Shown one piece after another: positions 51,796 to 61,683 of a DNA stretch of 64,000 nt. The translations under genes and the position numbers were made by a program. The notes beneath the pieces are model-generated. The model was not told where the DNA came from. It made no database searches and was given only the letters and a program-made list of their open reading frames with translations. Each line of letters starts with the position of its first letter. Position 1 is the stretch's first letter. The DNA is from Streptomyces morookaense (lineage in GTDB: Bacteria; Actinomycetota; Actinomycetes; Streptomycetales; Streptomycetaceae), in the NCBI RefSeq assembly GCF_013030945.1, contig NZ_JABBXF010000016.1:62001-126000 (forward strand), read 5' to 3'.

Positions 51796-54700
51796 ATGAC
51801 TGCTGCCTCTGCCGCCCCGCCGGCCACCCCGGCCCAGCTCAAACTGCACACCCATGCCCAGCTCTTCCCCGACGACGCATCCTTCAACCTCTGCGCCGCG
51901 TACCGCATCACCGGCGACGTCGACGTCGAGCGCCTGCGCACCGTGCTGCGCCGCCTCGGCGCCGGCATCCGCGCCCTCAACACCGCCTTCGAACAGCATG
52001 CCGGCACCGTACGGGCCGTCCACCGCCGGCCCGCGGAGGAGCCGGACGTCCCGGTCACCGTGCTCACGGGCGACGCCCGCGAGGAGGTCGCCCGGATCCT
52101 CGCCGAACAGGCCGACACTCCCCTGCCGCCCGACGCACCCCGGCAGTACGACTTCCGCATCTACCGGGACGACGAAGCCGTCCACCTCACGCTGCTCTTC
52201 TCCCACCTGGTCAACGACGGCTACAGCTTCTACAACTTCGCCGCCGAGCTCGAACGCCTCTACGCCGACCCGCAGTCGGCCCTCTCCCCCGCGTGCGAGG
52301 ACGACCCGGCGGCCCTGGTGCAGCCCGCCGCGCCCTCGCCCGCGGCCGTCGAGTTCTTCCGCGAGCGGCTGGGCCACCTCACCACGCTCGGCGACGACCG
52401 CCTCCAGGGCCGCCGGACCGCGGGCGGCGCCCTGCGCGGCGAGGAGCGCCGGCTGGAGCTCGGCGCCGGGCTCAGCGCCGCCGTCCGCGCCCGGGCCAAG
52501 GACCTCGGCTGCACGCCGTTCGCCTTCTTCCTCGCCGCCTACCTGGTCACCTACGCCCGCGTGACCGGCAACCGCGCCCTGGTCGCCGGGATCCCGCTGG
52601 CCAACCGCCGCGGCCTGCGCCAGCGGCAGGCCTTCGGCTACTACGTCAACACCCTTCCCCTGGCCGTCGACCTCGGCGACCACGGCACCTTCGAGGACCT
52701 GCTGCGCACCGTGCAGTCCACGAGCGTCGGCATGCTGCGCCACCAGGACCTCGACCTGGGCGCCGCCGCCCGCGAGGCCGCCCCGCGCATCGGCAGCGGG
52801 CTGCTCGCCACCGACAACGCCTTCACCTACTACAAGCAGCCACTGGAGATCCGGCTGCCCGGCACCACGGTGGAGTCGCTGCCGCTGCCCCGCCGCCTGG
52901 TGAAGTACCCGCTGTCGATGAACGTCGAGGACTACGGGGCGGACTTCGCGGTCAACGTCGAGTGCTCGGACGAGCAGTGGGCCACCGACCCGCTCGCCGT
53001 GATGCACCACGTCGTCGGGCTGGCCGCCGAGGACCCCAAGCGCCGCCTGGAGGACATCCCCGCGCTCCCGCCCGCCGCGGAGGCGCAGCTGTTCGCCCTG
53101 GTCAACCCGGAGGCCGGGCAGGAGCCGTTCGCCGTTCCGGCGTCGCTGGCCGCCTGGTTCGAGGAGACCGCACGCACCCACCCGCAGCGCACGGCCGTCC
53201 GCGCCGAGGACGGCACGCTCACCTACGCCGAACTCGACGAGCGCGCCGACCGCGTGGCCCGCCGGCTCCTGGAGCAGGTACCGGGCGGCCACGTCGGCAT
53301 CGCCATGCGCCGCGGGACGGACCTCGTCGCCGTCATCCTCGGCACGCTCAAGGCCCGCAAGACGTATGTGCCGTTGGACCCGCACTCCCCCACCGCCCGG
53401 ATCGAGCAGATCCTGACGGCCTTCCCGGAGGGCATCGCGGTCGTCGAGGACGAGGAGCACTGGCCGTCCTCGGGCGTGCGCTCCCTCCCCGCGGACGGGC
53501 TCCTCGCCCCGGGCACCGCAGGGGAGCGCCCGCCGGTCCCGGAGGACGACCCGGAGGCCTGCGCGTACGTCATCTTCACCTCGGGCTCCACCGGGCGCCC
53601 CAAGGGCGTCCAGGTCACCCACCGCAACGTGATGCGGCTGATGCGCGGCAGCGAACGGCACTTCGGCTTCGGGCCCGGGGACACCTGGAGCCTGTTCCAC
53701 TCCTACGCCTTCGACTTCTCCGTGTGGGAGATCTTCGGCGCCGTGCTGTACGGCGGCACGCTCGCCGTGGTGCCCGAGACCTGCGCCAAGTCCCCTGACG
53801 CGTTCAAGGAGTTCCTGGTCCGCGAGCAGGTCACGGTCCTCAACCAGACGCCGTCCGCGTTCTCCCAGCTGCTGAAGGTCCTCGCTCCCGAGGACGCCGG
53901 CCGGCTGGCCGTGCGGAGCGTGGTCTTCGGCGGCGAGGCGCTGCGCTACTCCGCGCTGCTGCCCTGGTACGAGATCATGGGCGAGCGCGCGCAGCTGGTG
54001 AACATGTACGGGATCACCGAGACCACCGTGCACGTCACCCACCACGCCATCACCCCGGAGAGCGCCCGCACCGAGACCGCCTCGGTCATCGGGCGCCCGC
54101 TGCCCGACCTGACCGTCACCGTGGTCGACGAGGACGGCAACACCTGCCCGCCCGGGGTGCCCGGCGAGATGATCGTGGGCGGCGCGGGCGTCACCGCGGG
54201 CTACCTCGGCCGCCCCGAACTGACCGCGGAGCGCTTCCCGTTGCGCGGCGGGGAACGGGTCTACCGCTCCGGCGACCTCGGTGCCGTGCGTCCCGACGGG
54301 ACGCTCGTCCACCTCGGGCGGATCGACAAGCAGGTGCAGCTGCGCGGCTTCCGGATCGAGCTGGGCGAGATCGAGACCGCCCTGCTGACGGTCGGCGGCG
54401 TCCGCGAGTGCGCGGTGCGGCTGGACGAACGCGACCCGCAGCACCCGCAGTTGGTGGCCTTCGCGGCCGGACCGGCCGTGCCGGACGACGCCGCGGTGCG
54501 GCAGGTGCTGCGCGAGCGGCTGCCCGCGTACATGGTGCCCGCCCGCATCGTGCGGACCGCCGCGCTGCCGCTGACCATCAACGGCAAGGTCGACGAGGCG
54601 GCCCTGCCCTGGCCCGCTGATGCCACGGCGGCCGCGCCGGAGCACGCGGCGGCCGGCTCGGCCTCCACCGAGGACGCGGTGCGCGCGGTGTGGAGCCGCG

Positions 54701-54900
54701 TGCTGCCCGGCGTCACGTTCGGGCCGGACGACAACTTCTTCGACATCGGCGGCTCCTCGATGCACGTCGTCGAGGTGCACCGGCTGCTCCGCGAGGCGCT
54801 CGCCGTCCCGGAGCTGGAAATGATCGAGCTCTTCTCGCACACCACGGTGCGGCGGCTGGCCGCACACATCGACACCGCACGGGGGACGATCAATGACTGA
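51796..54900 (+). CDS. NRPS module C-A-T, threonine-type
   Basis: A 1034-residue NRPS module. The C domain (about 10-430) has S-H-L-V-N-D-G where HHxxxDG is usual: the first His is Ser, but the second (catalytic) His is kept. The A domain (about 455-940) has IFTSGSTGRPKG, NMYGITETT and YRSGD. Its pocket is D-F-W-N-V-G-M-V-H-K, a standard threonine code, identical by eye to A1 of the big synthetase in the first cluster. The carrier serine is in IGGSSMHVV. It has no release domain of its own; the next gene (8-base overlap) provides KS-carrier-TE. ATG at 51796 follows GGGGGA. The frame continues upstream without homology. Confidence 0.93.
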   Translation: MTAASAAPPATPAQLKLHTHAQLFPDDASFNLCAAYRITGDVDVERLRTVLRRLGAGIRALNTAFEQHAGTVRAVHRRPAEEPDVPVTVLTGDAREEVARILAEQADTPLPPDAPRQYDFRIYRDDEAVHLTLLFSHLVNDGYSFYNFAAELERLYADPQSALSPACEDDPAALVQPAAPSPAAVEFFRERLGHLTTLGDDRLQGRRTAGGALRGEERRLELGAGLSAAVRARAKDLGCTPFAFFLAAYLVTYARVTGNRALVAGIPLANRRGLRQRQAFGYYVNTLPLAVDLGDHGTFEDLLRTVQSTSVGMLRHQDLDLGAAAREAAPRIGSGLLATDNAFTYYKQPLEIRLPGTTVESLPLPRRLVKYPLSMNVEDYGADFAVNVECSDEQWATDPLAVMHHVVGLAAEDPKRRLEDIPALPPAAEAQLFALVNPEAGQEPFAVPASLAAWFEETARTHPQRTAVRAEDGTLTYAELDERADRVARRLLEQVPGGHVGIAMRRGTDLVAVILGTLKARKTYVPLDPHSPTARIEQILTAFPEGIAVVEDEEHWPSSGVRSLPADGLLAPGTAGERPPVPEDDPEACAYVIFTSGSTGRPKGVQVTHRNVMRLMRGSERHFGFGPGDTWSLFHSYAFDFSVWEIFGAVLYGGTLAVVPETCAKSPDAFKEFLVREQVTVLNQTPSAFSQLLKVLAPEDAGRLAVRSVVFGGEALRYSALLPWYEIMGERAQLVNMYGITETTVHVTHHAITPESARTETASVIGRPLPDLTVTVVDEDGNTCPPGVPGEMIVGGAGVTAGYLGRPELTAERFPLRGGERVYRSGDLGAVRPDGTLVHLGRIDKQVQLRGFRIELGEIETALLTVGGVRECAVRLDERDPQHPQLVAFAAGPAVPDDAAVRQVLRERLPAYMVPARIVRTAALPLTINGKVDEAALPWPADATAAAPEHAAAGSASTEDAVRAVWSRVLPGVTFGPDDNFFDIGGSSMHVVEVHRLLREALAVPELEMIELFSHTTVRRLAAHIDTARGTIND

Positions 54901-57607
54901 GCAGACACCGGCCGGGCACGGCCCGGTGGCCGTCGTCGGCATGGCCGGGCGCTTCCCCGGCGCCGCGGACACCGGCGAGTTCTGGGAGCGGCTGACGGAC
55001 GGCGCGGAGGCGGTCCGCCGCTTCACCCCGCAGGAGCTGGCGGACGCCGGACTGTCCGAGGACGAGGCCGCCGCGCCGAACCGGGTGCCCTACGGCGCCG
55101 ACCTGGCGGACGCCGACCTCTTCGACGCCGGCTTCTTCGGCATCACCCAGCGCGACGCGCGCCTGATGGACCCGCAGCACCGCGTCTTCCTGACCTGCGC
55201 CTGGCAGGCCCTGGAGGACGCGGGGCTGGCACCGGGGGACGGCAGCGGCCCGGTGGGGGTGTTCGCCGCCGGCAGCCTGAGCACCTACCTGCTCGCCAAC
55301 GTGCTGCGCTCCGCCGAGTACGCCGACGCGGCGCTGTCGTACCCCGTACTGCTCGGCAACGACAAGGACTTCCTGGCGACCCGGGTGTCCTACAAACTGG
55401 GCCTGCGCGGGCCGAGCATGAGCGTGCAGACCGCCTGCTCCAGCTCGCTGACCGCCGTCCACCTGGCATGCGCGGCGCTGGCCCGCGGCGAGGTGCGGGC
55501 CGCGCTCGCCGGCGGCGTGAGCATCACCTTCCCGCAGACGTCGGGTTACGCCTACCAGGAGGGCGGCATCCTCTCCCGGGACGGTCACTGCCGGGTCTTC
55601 GACGCGCAGTCCGCGGGGACGGTCAAGGGCAACGGCTGCGGCGTCGTCGTCCTCAAGCGGCTGGAGGACGCCCTGGCCGACGGCGACCGCATCTATGCGG
55701 TCGTCCGCGGGACGGCCGTCAACAACGACGGATCCGACAAGATCGGCTTCACCGCGCCGGGCCCGGCCGGACAACAGGCCTGCATCGAGGCGGCGTTGGC
55801 GGCCTCCGGCGTGCCCGCCGACGCCGTCGGGTACGTCGAGACGCACGGCACGGGCACCGCCGTCGGGGATCCGCTGGAGCTGGGCGCCCTGGCCGCCGCC
55901 TACCGGGCGGCGGGCGGCCCCGCCCCCGGCTGCCTCATCGGCAGCGTGAAGGCCAACATCGGCCACCTGGACGCCGCGGCCGGGGTCACCGGGCTGATCA
56001 AGGCGGCCCTCGCCCTGCACCACCAGGCGGTGCCGCCGCAGATCAACTTCACCGAGCCCAACCCCCTGCTGAACGCCGCCGGCCTGCCGTTCACCGTGCC
56101 GGCCGCGGCCGTGGACCGCACCGGGAACCCGTTGCGTGCAGCGGCCGTCAGCTCCTTCGGGCTCGGCGGCACCAACGCCCACGCTGTCCTCGAAGTCGCG
56201 CCCCCTGTCGCCGAGTTGTCCGCCACGGAGCCCGGCACCCGCTTCCCCGTCGTGCTCACCGCGAAGGACGAGGAGGCGCTGACCGCCTCGGCCCGCGCGC
56301 TGCGGGACGCACTGACGGGCACGGAGGACGCGGCCGCGGTGCGCGACATCGCGTACACGCTGTACACCGGCCGCTCCCGCATGCCCGTCGGGCACGCCTT
56401 CACCGCCGCGACCGCCGACGAGCTGCGCGCCGGCCTGGACGCCCTGCTCGACGGCGGCGCACCGAACGGCGAACTCCCCACCGCGCAGTGGACGTTCGGA
56501 CCGGCCCGCAAGGTCTCCCTGCCCGGCCACCCGCTGCGGCCGGAACGGCACTGGATCGCACCGGACGCGCCCCGCCGCGAGGCGCCCGCCGCCCCGGCGC
56601 CCGAGCCCGCTGCCGCCGGGGACGGGCTGCTGGAGCGCGTCATCGCGGTCCTGGAGTCCCACCTGGGCATGGACCAGATCGCGCCCGACGACGACTACTA
56701 CGACCTGGGCGGCGACTCCATGCTCGCCGTCGAGATCGTCAGCTCGCTGCGCGACCTGTTCGGCGTCGCGCTGGACATCGACGAGTTCGAGCAGCTGCGC
56801 ACCCCCGACCAGATGGCGGGGTGGCTGCGCGGCGCGCTCTCCGGCAGCGCGTCCCGGCACAGCGGCATCACCCGCATCCGGGAGGGCGAGGGCCGCACCA
56901 CCTACCTCGTCCACCCCGCGGGCGGCACCAACTTCCTCTACTTCAAGCTCGCCGCCCACTCGCGCTCCGCCATGCCCCTCGCGGCCCTCTCCTTCCCCTC
57001 CGACCCCGCCCGGCAGCCCGCCACCCTGCGGGACCTGGCCGCGCTGTACGTCGAACGGATCCGCAGCGAGCAGCCGGAGGGCCCGTACCGGCTCGGCGGC
57101 TACTCCTTCGGAGGCAACGTCGCCTTCGAGATGGCACTGCAGCTCCAGCAGGCGGGCCAGGAGGTGGAGCACCTGGTGATGCTCGACACCCACGTGCCGG
57201 AGAGCTACGTGGGCGGGCACGTGGACGCCGAGGACTTCGAGGCGGCCTTCCCCCTGCTGCTGGAGTCGGCCGCCTTGGAGGACACCGACCCGCAGGCGCT
57301 GCTCGACCGGGGCTTCCTCGCGGTGTGGCAGCACAACCACGACCTGCTCAAGGGCTACTACCCGGACCGCAGGTTCGCGGGGGACATCATGCTGCTGCAG
57401 GCCGAACAGGCCGAGGGCACCGCGCTGCTGGACGCGCTGCGCATCACGGCGCGCGACAAGTCGCTGTGGCAGCAGCACATCACGGGGCAGCTGTCGGTCA
57501 CCAAGGTGCCGGGCGACCACTTCTCGATGTTCGACGACGGCGACCCCGTCACCCGCCTCGGCGCGGCCTTCGACGAGGCCGTGGCCCTCTACGACGGAGA
57601 GCGGTGA
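54893..57607 (+). CDS. AT-less PKS: ketosynthase - carrier - thioesterase
   Basis: A 904-residue protein. KS (about 8-435) has the full C-H-H triad: C182 in TACSSSL, H318 in ETHGTGT and H358 in KANIGHLD. Next is a KS-to-AT linker (about 450-520), then directly the post-AT linker KVSLPGHPLRPERHW (540-554). The AT domain itself is missing, as in trans-AT synthases. A carrier domain follows with S609 in LGGDSML, then a type I TE with S738 in GGYSFGG and a late GDHFS His. It could extend the threonyl-type intermediate with a malonyl unit loaded in trans, and release the product. No AT gene is visible. Its ATG overlaps the NRPS stop by eight bases, so the two are coupled. Confidence 0.92.
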   Translation: MTEQTPAGHGPVAVVGMAGRFPGAADTGEFWERLTDGAEAVRRFTPQELADAGLSEDEAAAPNRVPYGADLADADLFDAGFFGITQRDARLMDPQHRVFLTCAWQALEDAGLAPGDGSGPVGVFAAGSLSTYLLANVLRSAEYADAALSYPVLLGNDKDFLATRVSYKLGLRGPSMSVQTACSSSLTAVHLACAALARGEVRAALAGGVSITFPQTSGYAYQEGGILSRDGHCRVFDAQSAGTVKGNGCGVVVLKRLEDALADGDRIYAVVRGTAVNNDGSDKIGFTAPGPAGQQACIEAALAASGVPADAVGYVETHGTGTAVGDPLELGALAAAYRAAGGPAPGCLIGSVKANIGHLDAAAGVTGLIKAALALHHQAVPPQINFTEPNPLLNAAGLPFTVPAAAVDRTGNPLRAAAVSSFGLGGTNAHAVLEVAPPVAELSATEPGTRFPVVLTAKDEEALTASARALRDALTGTEDAAAVRDIAYTLYTGRSRMPVGHAFTAATADELRAGLDALLDGGAPNGELPTAQWTFGPARKVSLPGHPLRPERHWIAPDAPRREAPAAPAPEPAAAGDGLLERVIAVLESHLGMDQIAPDDDYYDLGGDSMLAVEIVSSLRDLFGVALDIDEFEQLRTPDQMAGWLRGALSGSASRHSGITRIREGEGRTTYLVHPAGGTNFLYFKLAAHSRSAMPLAALSFPSDPARQPATLRDLAALYVERIRSEQPEGPYRLGGYSFGGNVAFEMALQLQQAGQEVEHLVMLDTHVPESYVGGHVDAEDFEAAFPLLLESAALEDTDPQALLDRGFLAVWQHNHDLLKGYYPDRRFAGDIMLLQAEQAEGTALLDALRITARDKSLWQQHITGQLSVTKVPGDHFSMFDDGDPVTRLGAAFDEAVALYDGER

Positions 57608-57614
57608 GGACGCC

Positions 57615-59228
57615 GTGCTGAGCTACGGTTCGTACATCGACGGGCGGGAACACCCCGCGCAGCAGTGGGTCTACACCGTGCGGGCCTCGGCGATGCTCCG
57701 CGACTTCTTCGGCTCCTTCCGGCTCAAGCGCGGTCTGGAACAGGGCCGGATCCGGCCCGAGGACACCGGGGACGAGGTGATCGGCCGCTGTGCGGTGGCC
57801 GACCGGCACGACGTCGAGGCGGCGGTCCGCTCCGCCGCCCGCGCCGCCGCGGAGTGGTCCACCGCACCGCTCGCCACCCGGATGCGGCTGATCGAGGTGT
57901 TCCACGACCTCGTCCGCGAGAAGCACGACGAGATCGTCGAGCTGATGATCGCCGAAGGGCACCCTCGGTCCCTGGCCCGCTGGGAGGCGGCCGGGATGCT
58001 CGCCAACACCGCCGCGCCGACACGGGAGTTCCTCGCCGGACAGCTGGAGCACCAAGTGCGCACGGCCGGGCGGGAACTGACGGTGCGCCGGGTGGCCGAC
58101 GGAGTCGTGTGCCTCAACCCGCCGCAGAACGCCACAGTGGCCAATGCCCTGTTGGGCGTGTGGGTGCTCGCCGCGGGCAACGCCCTGGTGGTCCGGGCCC
58201 CGCGCAGCGCGCCCCTCGGGGTGATGCACGTCCTGCGCGAGCTGATCGCACCGGCCCTGGAGGCGGTGGGCGCGCCCGCCGCGGCCCTGTCCGTCCTCTG
58301 CTCCGACGCGCGGGCCACGCTGGAGCAGTGGCTGCAGGACCCGCTCGTCGACGACATCATGTACTTCGGCGGCAGCGAGCAGGGGGTGGCGTTCGGGGCC
58401 GCGTGCGTGGCCCACGGCAAGAAGCCGGTCCTCGAACTGGCCGGCAACGACATCTGCGTGGTGTGGCACGACGCCGACCTGGACCTGGCGGCCGAGGCGC
58501 TCGCCGAGTCGTTCCTGGGCTCCGGCCAGATCTGCATGGTGCCCAACTGCGCCGTGGTGCACCCGCGGGTCGCCGACGCCCTGCTGGAGAAGCTGTGCGA
58601 ACGCGCCCGGCGCATCCGCCCCGGCTTCCCGGAGGCCGCCGACGCCCTGCTCTCCCCGGTGCTGCGCACCGACACGTTCTTCGACGTCCTGCACCAGGCC
58701 CTGGCGGGCGGTGCCCGGCTCGTGGCCGGCGGGCGCAGGCTCGACGTGGACGGCGAACAGGACGACACCGGCGGGCTGTTCCTCGAACCCACCGTCGTGC
58801 GCGTCGACGGGCTCAAGGGCGCCCGCGACCTGGACGCCGTGCGGCACGAGACGTTCTTCCCGCTGCTGCCCGTCGTCGTCCCCGAGGACGGCCGGGACGA
58901 CGACGAACTGCTCGCCGCGGTCGTGGCGTTCGTCAACGGCAACGAGTACGGGCTGCGCAACTCCCTGTGGACCTCGGACGACTCGGTCGTGGACCGGTGG
59001 CTGGCCGGGGTGCGCAACGGGGGGCTGCTGAAGGTCAACGACTCGCACGTGGGCTTCCTGCCCGTCCTGCCCACGCACGGGGGAACCGGCCTGACCGGCG
59101 GCCCCGGCGGCGAGGCCAACTACCCCGTGCTGCGCACCTCGCACCTGCAGGGCGTGAGCGTGGCACGGGACGTACGGCGGCCGAGCGCCGCGGTGTTCGG
59201 GGACTCTGCCGAGGAGGCGACCGTCTGA
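57615..59228 (+). CDS. Aldehyde dehydrogenase family (possible acyl-CoA reductase)
   Basis: A 537-residue aldehyde dehydrogenase-superfamily protein. The catalytic nucleophile is C307 in SGQICMV, the general base is E274 in LELAGND, and the conserved Asn lies in NPPQNATV. An N-terminal extension of about 50 residues, FFGSFRLKRGLEQGRI, is unusual. With an adjacent class III aminotransferase, one attractive role is reduction of an acyl thioester to an aldehyde for amination; oxidation of an aldehyde is equally possible from sequence. The GTG at 57615 lies seven bases after the KS-TE stop, with GAGGA upstream. Its TGA overlaps the next ATG. Confidence 0.88.
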   Translation: MLSYGSYIDGREHPAQQWVYTVRASAMLRDFFGSFRLKRGLEQGRIRPEDTGDEVIGRCAVADRHDVEAAVRSAARAAAEWSTAPLATRMRLIEVFHDLVREKHDEIVELMIAEGHPRSLARWEAAGMLANTAAPTREFLAGQLEHQVRTAGRELTVRRVADGVVCLNPPQNATVANALLGVWVLAAGNALVVRAPRSAPLGVMHVLRELIAPALEAVGAPAAALSVLCSDARATLEQWLQDPLVDDIMYFGGSEQGVAFGAACVAHGKKPVLELAGNDICVVWHDADLDLAAEALAESFLGSGQICMVPNCAVVHPRVADALLEKLCERARRIRPGFPEAADALLSPVLRTDTFFDVLHQALAGGARLVAGGRRLDVDGEQDDTGGLFLEPTVVRVDGLKGARDLDAVRHETFFPLLPVVVPEDGRDDDELLAAVVAFVNGNEYGLRNSLWTSDDSVVDRWLAGVRNGGLLKVNDSHVGFLPVLPTHGGTGLTGGPGGEANYPVLRTSHLQGVSVARDVRRPSAAVFGDSAEEATV

Positions 59229-60370
59229 TGCGGACCATGGACCGTGCACGCGAAGCGTGCGAGAAGTTCCTGCCCGGCCTGGCCGAGGAACTGGCCGGTG
59301 TGCCGCTGCCGGTGCTGGAGGCGCCCGGCGGCCCGGGGCTGGACGCCTTCCGCCGGGCCGGCGGACCGGGGCTGCTGATCCCGGGCCTGTACGGGGGCGG
59401 CGGGGCGGGCGCGCTGGAGGCCGTCCGGGTGGGCCGGGCGCTGGGCGCGCTGTCGCCCTCGCTCGGGGTGGCGACGGCCATGCACAACTTCTCGGTCGCG
59501 AGCCTGGTGGCCCTGGTGGGCTCGGCGGAGGCGAGCGGCCTGGAGTGGATGCTCATCGAGGGCATCGCCCGGGACCGGCTGCTGGTCGCCTCGGGCTTCG
59601 CCGAGGGCCGCACCGGGACGGGCATCCTGGACGCGTCGGTGACGGCGCGGCCCGTCGACGGCGGGTTCCTGGTCAACGGCGCCAAGAAGCCGTGCAGCCT
59701 GACCCGTTCGATGAACCTGCTCACCGCGGGCGTCGCACTGCCCGCGGCGGACGGCGGGGACGGCAGCGAGCTGGGGGTCGCCCTGGTGCCGGCCGACTCC
59801 CCCGGCATCAGCAGGCGGCCGTTCTGGGAGGCGCCGTTCCTCGCGGGCGCCGAGAGCGACGAGGTGCTGCTGGAGGACGTGTTCGTCCCCGGCGAGCTGA
59901 TGCTGCGCACGCAGACGGAGCTGGGCACCGGTCTGGACACCCTGCAGACCGTCGGCTTCGTCTGGTTCGAGCTGCTGGTGACCTCGGCGTACACCGGGGC
60001 GGTCGCCCGCCTCGCCGAGACCGCGCTGGCCGCCGGGCGCGGTTCCGCCACGGACCGCGCGGCGCTGATCACGGGGACGGAGGCGGCCGCGGCCCTGGCC
60101 GAGCACGTGGCCCGCAGGGTCGACGACGGCCGGGTGGGCAACGACGAGCTGGCCGCCTCGCTCACCGCCCGCTACGCGGTGCAGGAACTGCTGGTGGACA
60201 CCGCCGACCGGGCGGCCGAACTGCTGGGCGGGCTCGCCTTCGCCACGGCCCCCGACATCGGGCACCTGCTGGCCGTCAGCCGGGCCCTGGCCTTCCACCC
60301 GCCGTCCCGGTCGAGCACCGCCCAGGCCCTGGTCGACCACCACGCGGGCGCACCGCTGCGGGTGCAGTGA
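59228..60370 (+). CDS. Acyl-CoA dehydrogenase-like flavoprotein
   Basis: A 380-residue member of the acyl-CoA dehydrogenase family. It has an N-terminal helical part, a middle beta domain with FAEGRTGTGILDASVTARPVDGGFLVNGAKKPCS, and a C-terminal helical bundle. These bind FAD and the acyl chain. It may introduce a double bond alpha,beta to a thioester or oxidise an acyl intermediate. The catalytic base could not be fixed by eye, because the usual late Glu is not obvious. TGATG overlap with the aldehyde dehydrogenase gene shows tight coupling. Confidence 0.85.
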   Translation: MRTMDRAREACEKFLPGLAEELAGVPLPVLEAPGGPGLDAFRRAGGPGLLIPGLYGGGGAGALEAVRVGRALGALSPSLGVATAMHNFSVASLVALVGSAEASGLEWMLIEGIARDRLLVASGFAEGRTGTGILDASVTARPVDGGFLVNGAKKPCSLTRSMNLLTAGVALPAADGGDGSELGVALVPADSPGISRRPFWEAPFLAGAESDEVLLEDVFVPGELMLRTQTELGTGLDTLQTVGFVWFELLVTSAYTGAVARLAETALAAGRGSATDRAALITGTEAAAALAEHVARRVDDGRVGNDELAASLTARYAVQELLVDTADRAAELLGGLAFATAPDIGHLLAVSRALAFHPPSRSSTAQALVDHHAGAPLRVQ

Positions 60371-60389
60371 GCAACGGAGGAGAGCAGCA

Positions 60390-61682
60390 GTGACAGCACA
60401 GAGCTCCGTGACCGGCGCGTCGGTCGCGGGCATGTACAAGGCCCACCTGAGCCGGGGCCGGGGCAAGCTCGGCGAGATGTTCGGCGGGCACGTCGAGGTC
60501 GCCTCGTCCGGTTCGCGGGTGCGCACCGCCGACGGGCGGGAGTTCCTCAACGCGGGCGGCTACGGCGTGTTCCTCACCGGCGCCTGCCACCCGCGCGTGG
60601 TGGCGGCTGTCGAGCACCAGGTGCGCACGCATCCGCTGGCCACCCGGCTGCTGCTGGAGCCGGTGGCCGCCCGGGCCGCCGCCGCGCTGGCCCGGGTCGC
60701 ACCGGAGGGCCTGGAGCGGGTGCACTTCACCAACTCGGGCGCGGAGGCCGTCGAGACGGCCCTCAAGCTGGCGCGCAGCCGCGGCCACCGCAGGATCGTC
60801 TCGACCGTGGGCGGTTACCACGGCAAGACGCTCGGCGCCCTGTCCGCCACCGGCAAGCCGCTCTACCAGGACCCGTTCCTGCCGCTGCTGCCGGACACCG
60901 TGCACGTGCCCTACGGGGACGCGGCCGCGCTGGCCGAGGTGATCGGCGGCGACGGCTCGGACACCGTGGTGATCGTGGAACCCGTGCAGGGCGAGGCCGG
61001 GGTCGTCGTCCCGCCCGAGGGCTATCTGCGGGAGGTGGCCGCGGTGTGCCGGGCGACCGGGGCGTTCTTCGTCCTGGACGAGGTGATGACCGGGCTCGGC
61101 CGGCTCGGCCACTGGTGGGGCGCGGACCGCGAGGGCGTGGTCCCGGACGTGCTGCTGGCGGGCAAGTCGCTCAGCGGCGGCGTGATTCCGGTGGCCGCGG
61201 CCGTCGCCACCCCGCAGGCGTTCGCCGCCTTCGACCGGGACCCGTTCGTGCACACCTCCACCTTCTCGGCGGCCCCGGTCGCCATGGCCGCAGCGGAGGC
61301 GGCGGTCGCCGTCATCGAGGACGAGGGCCTGGTGGAACGGTCGCGGCGGCTCGGCGCCCTGCTGCTGGAGCGGCTGCGCGCAGTGGTCGCGGAGCACTGC
61401 GCGCACCTGATCCGCGAGGTCCGCGGGGTGGGTCTGCTGATCGGGGTGGAGTTCCACGACGCGGGCGGCGCCGGGGAGTTCCTGCTGGAGCTGCTGGAGC
61501 GGAACGTCATCGTCAACCACTCCCTCAACGCCCACTCCGTGGTGCGCTTCACCCCGCCGGCCGTGCTCACGGACGCGGAGGCCGACGAACTGACGGAGGC
61601 GGTCGCGGGCGCCGCCCGGGCGCTCGGCGAGCGCTTCCCCGAACCATCCCCGGTGCCGGCGGCACGGACGAGGAGCAACTGA
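60390..61682 (+). CDS. Class III aminotransferase
   Basis: A 430-residue PLP aminotransferase of class III. Cofactor features are TNSGAEAVETALKLAR, GYHGKTLGAL, VEPVQGEAG and VLDEVMTGLGR, with the lysine in LLAGKSLSGG. Class III enzymes move an amino group to or from an aldehyde or omega position. Following an acyl-reductase-like gene, it may convert a fatty aldehyde to an alkylamine; this is inference. GTG start at 60390 with GGAGGAG upstream. It is followed two bases later by the SRPBCC gene. Confidence 0.92.
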   Translation: MTAQSSVTGASVAGMYKAHLSRGRGKLGEMFGGHVEVASSGSRVRTADGREFLNAGGYGVFLTGACHPRVVAAVEHQVRTHPLATRLLLEPVAARAAAALARVAPEGLERVHFTNSGAEAVETALKLARSRGHRRIVSTVGGYHGKTLGALSATGKPLYQDPFLPLLPDTVHVPYGDAAALAEVIGGDGSDTVVIVEPVQGEAGVVVPPEGYLREVAAVCRATGAFFVLDEVMTGLGRLGHWWGADREGVVPDVLLAGKSLSGGVIPVAAAVATPQAFAAFDRDPFVHTSTFSAAPVAMAAAEAAVAVIEDEGLVERSRRLGALLLERLRAVVAEHCAHLIREVRGVGLLIGVEFHDAGGAGEFLLELLERNVIVNHSLNAHSVVRFTPPAVLTDAEADELTEAVAGAARALGERFPEPSPVPAARTRSN

Positions 61683-61683
61683 G

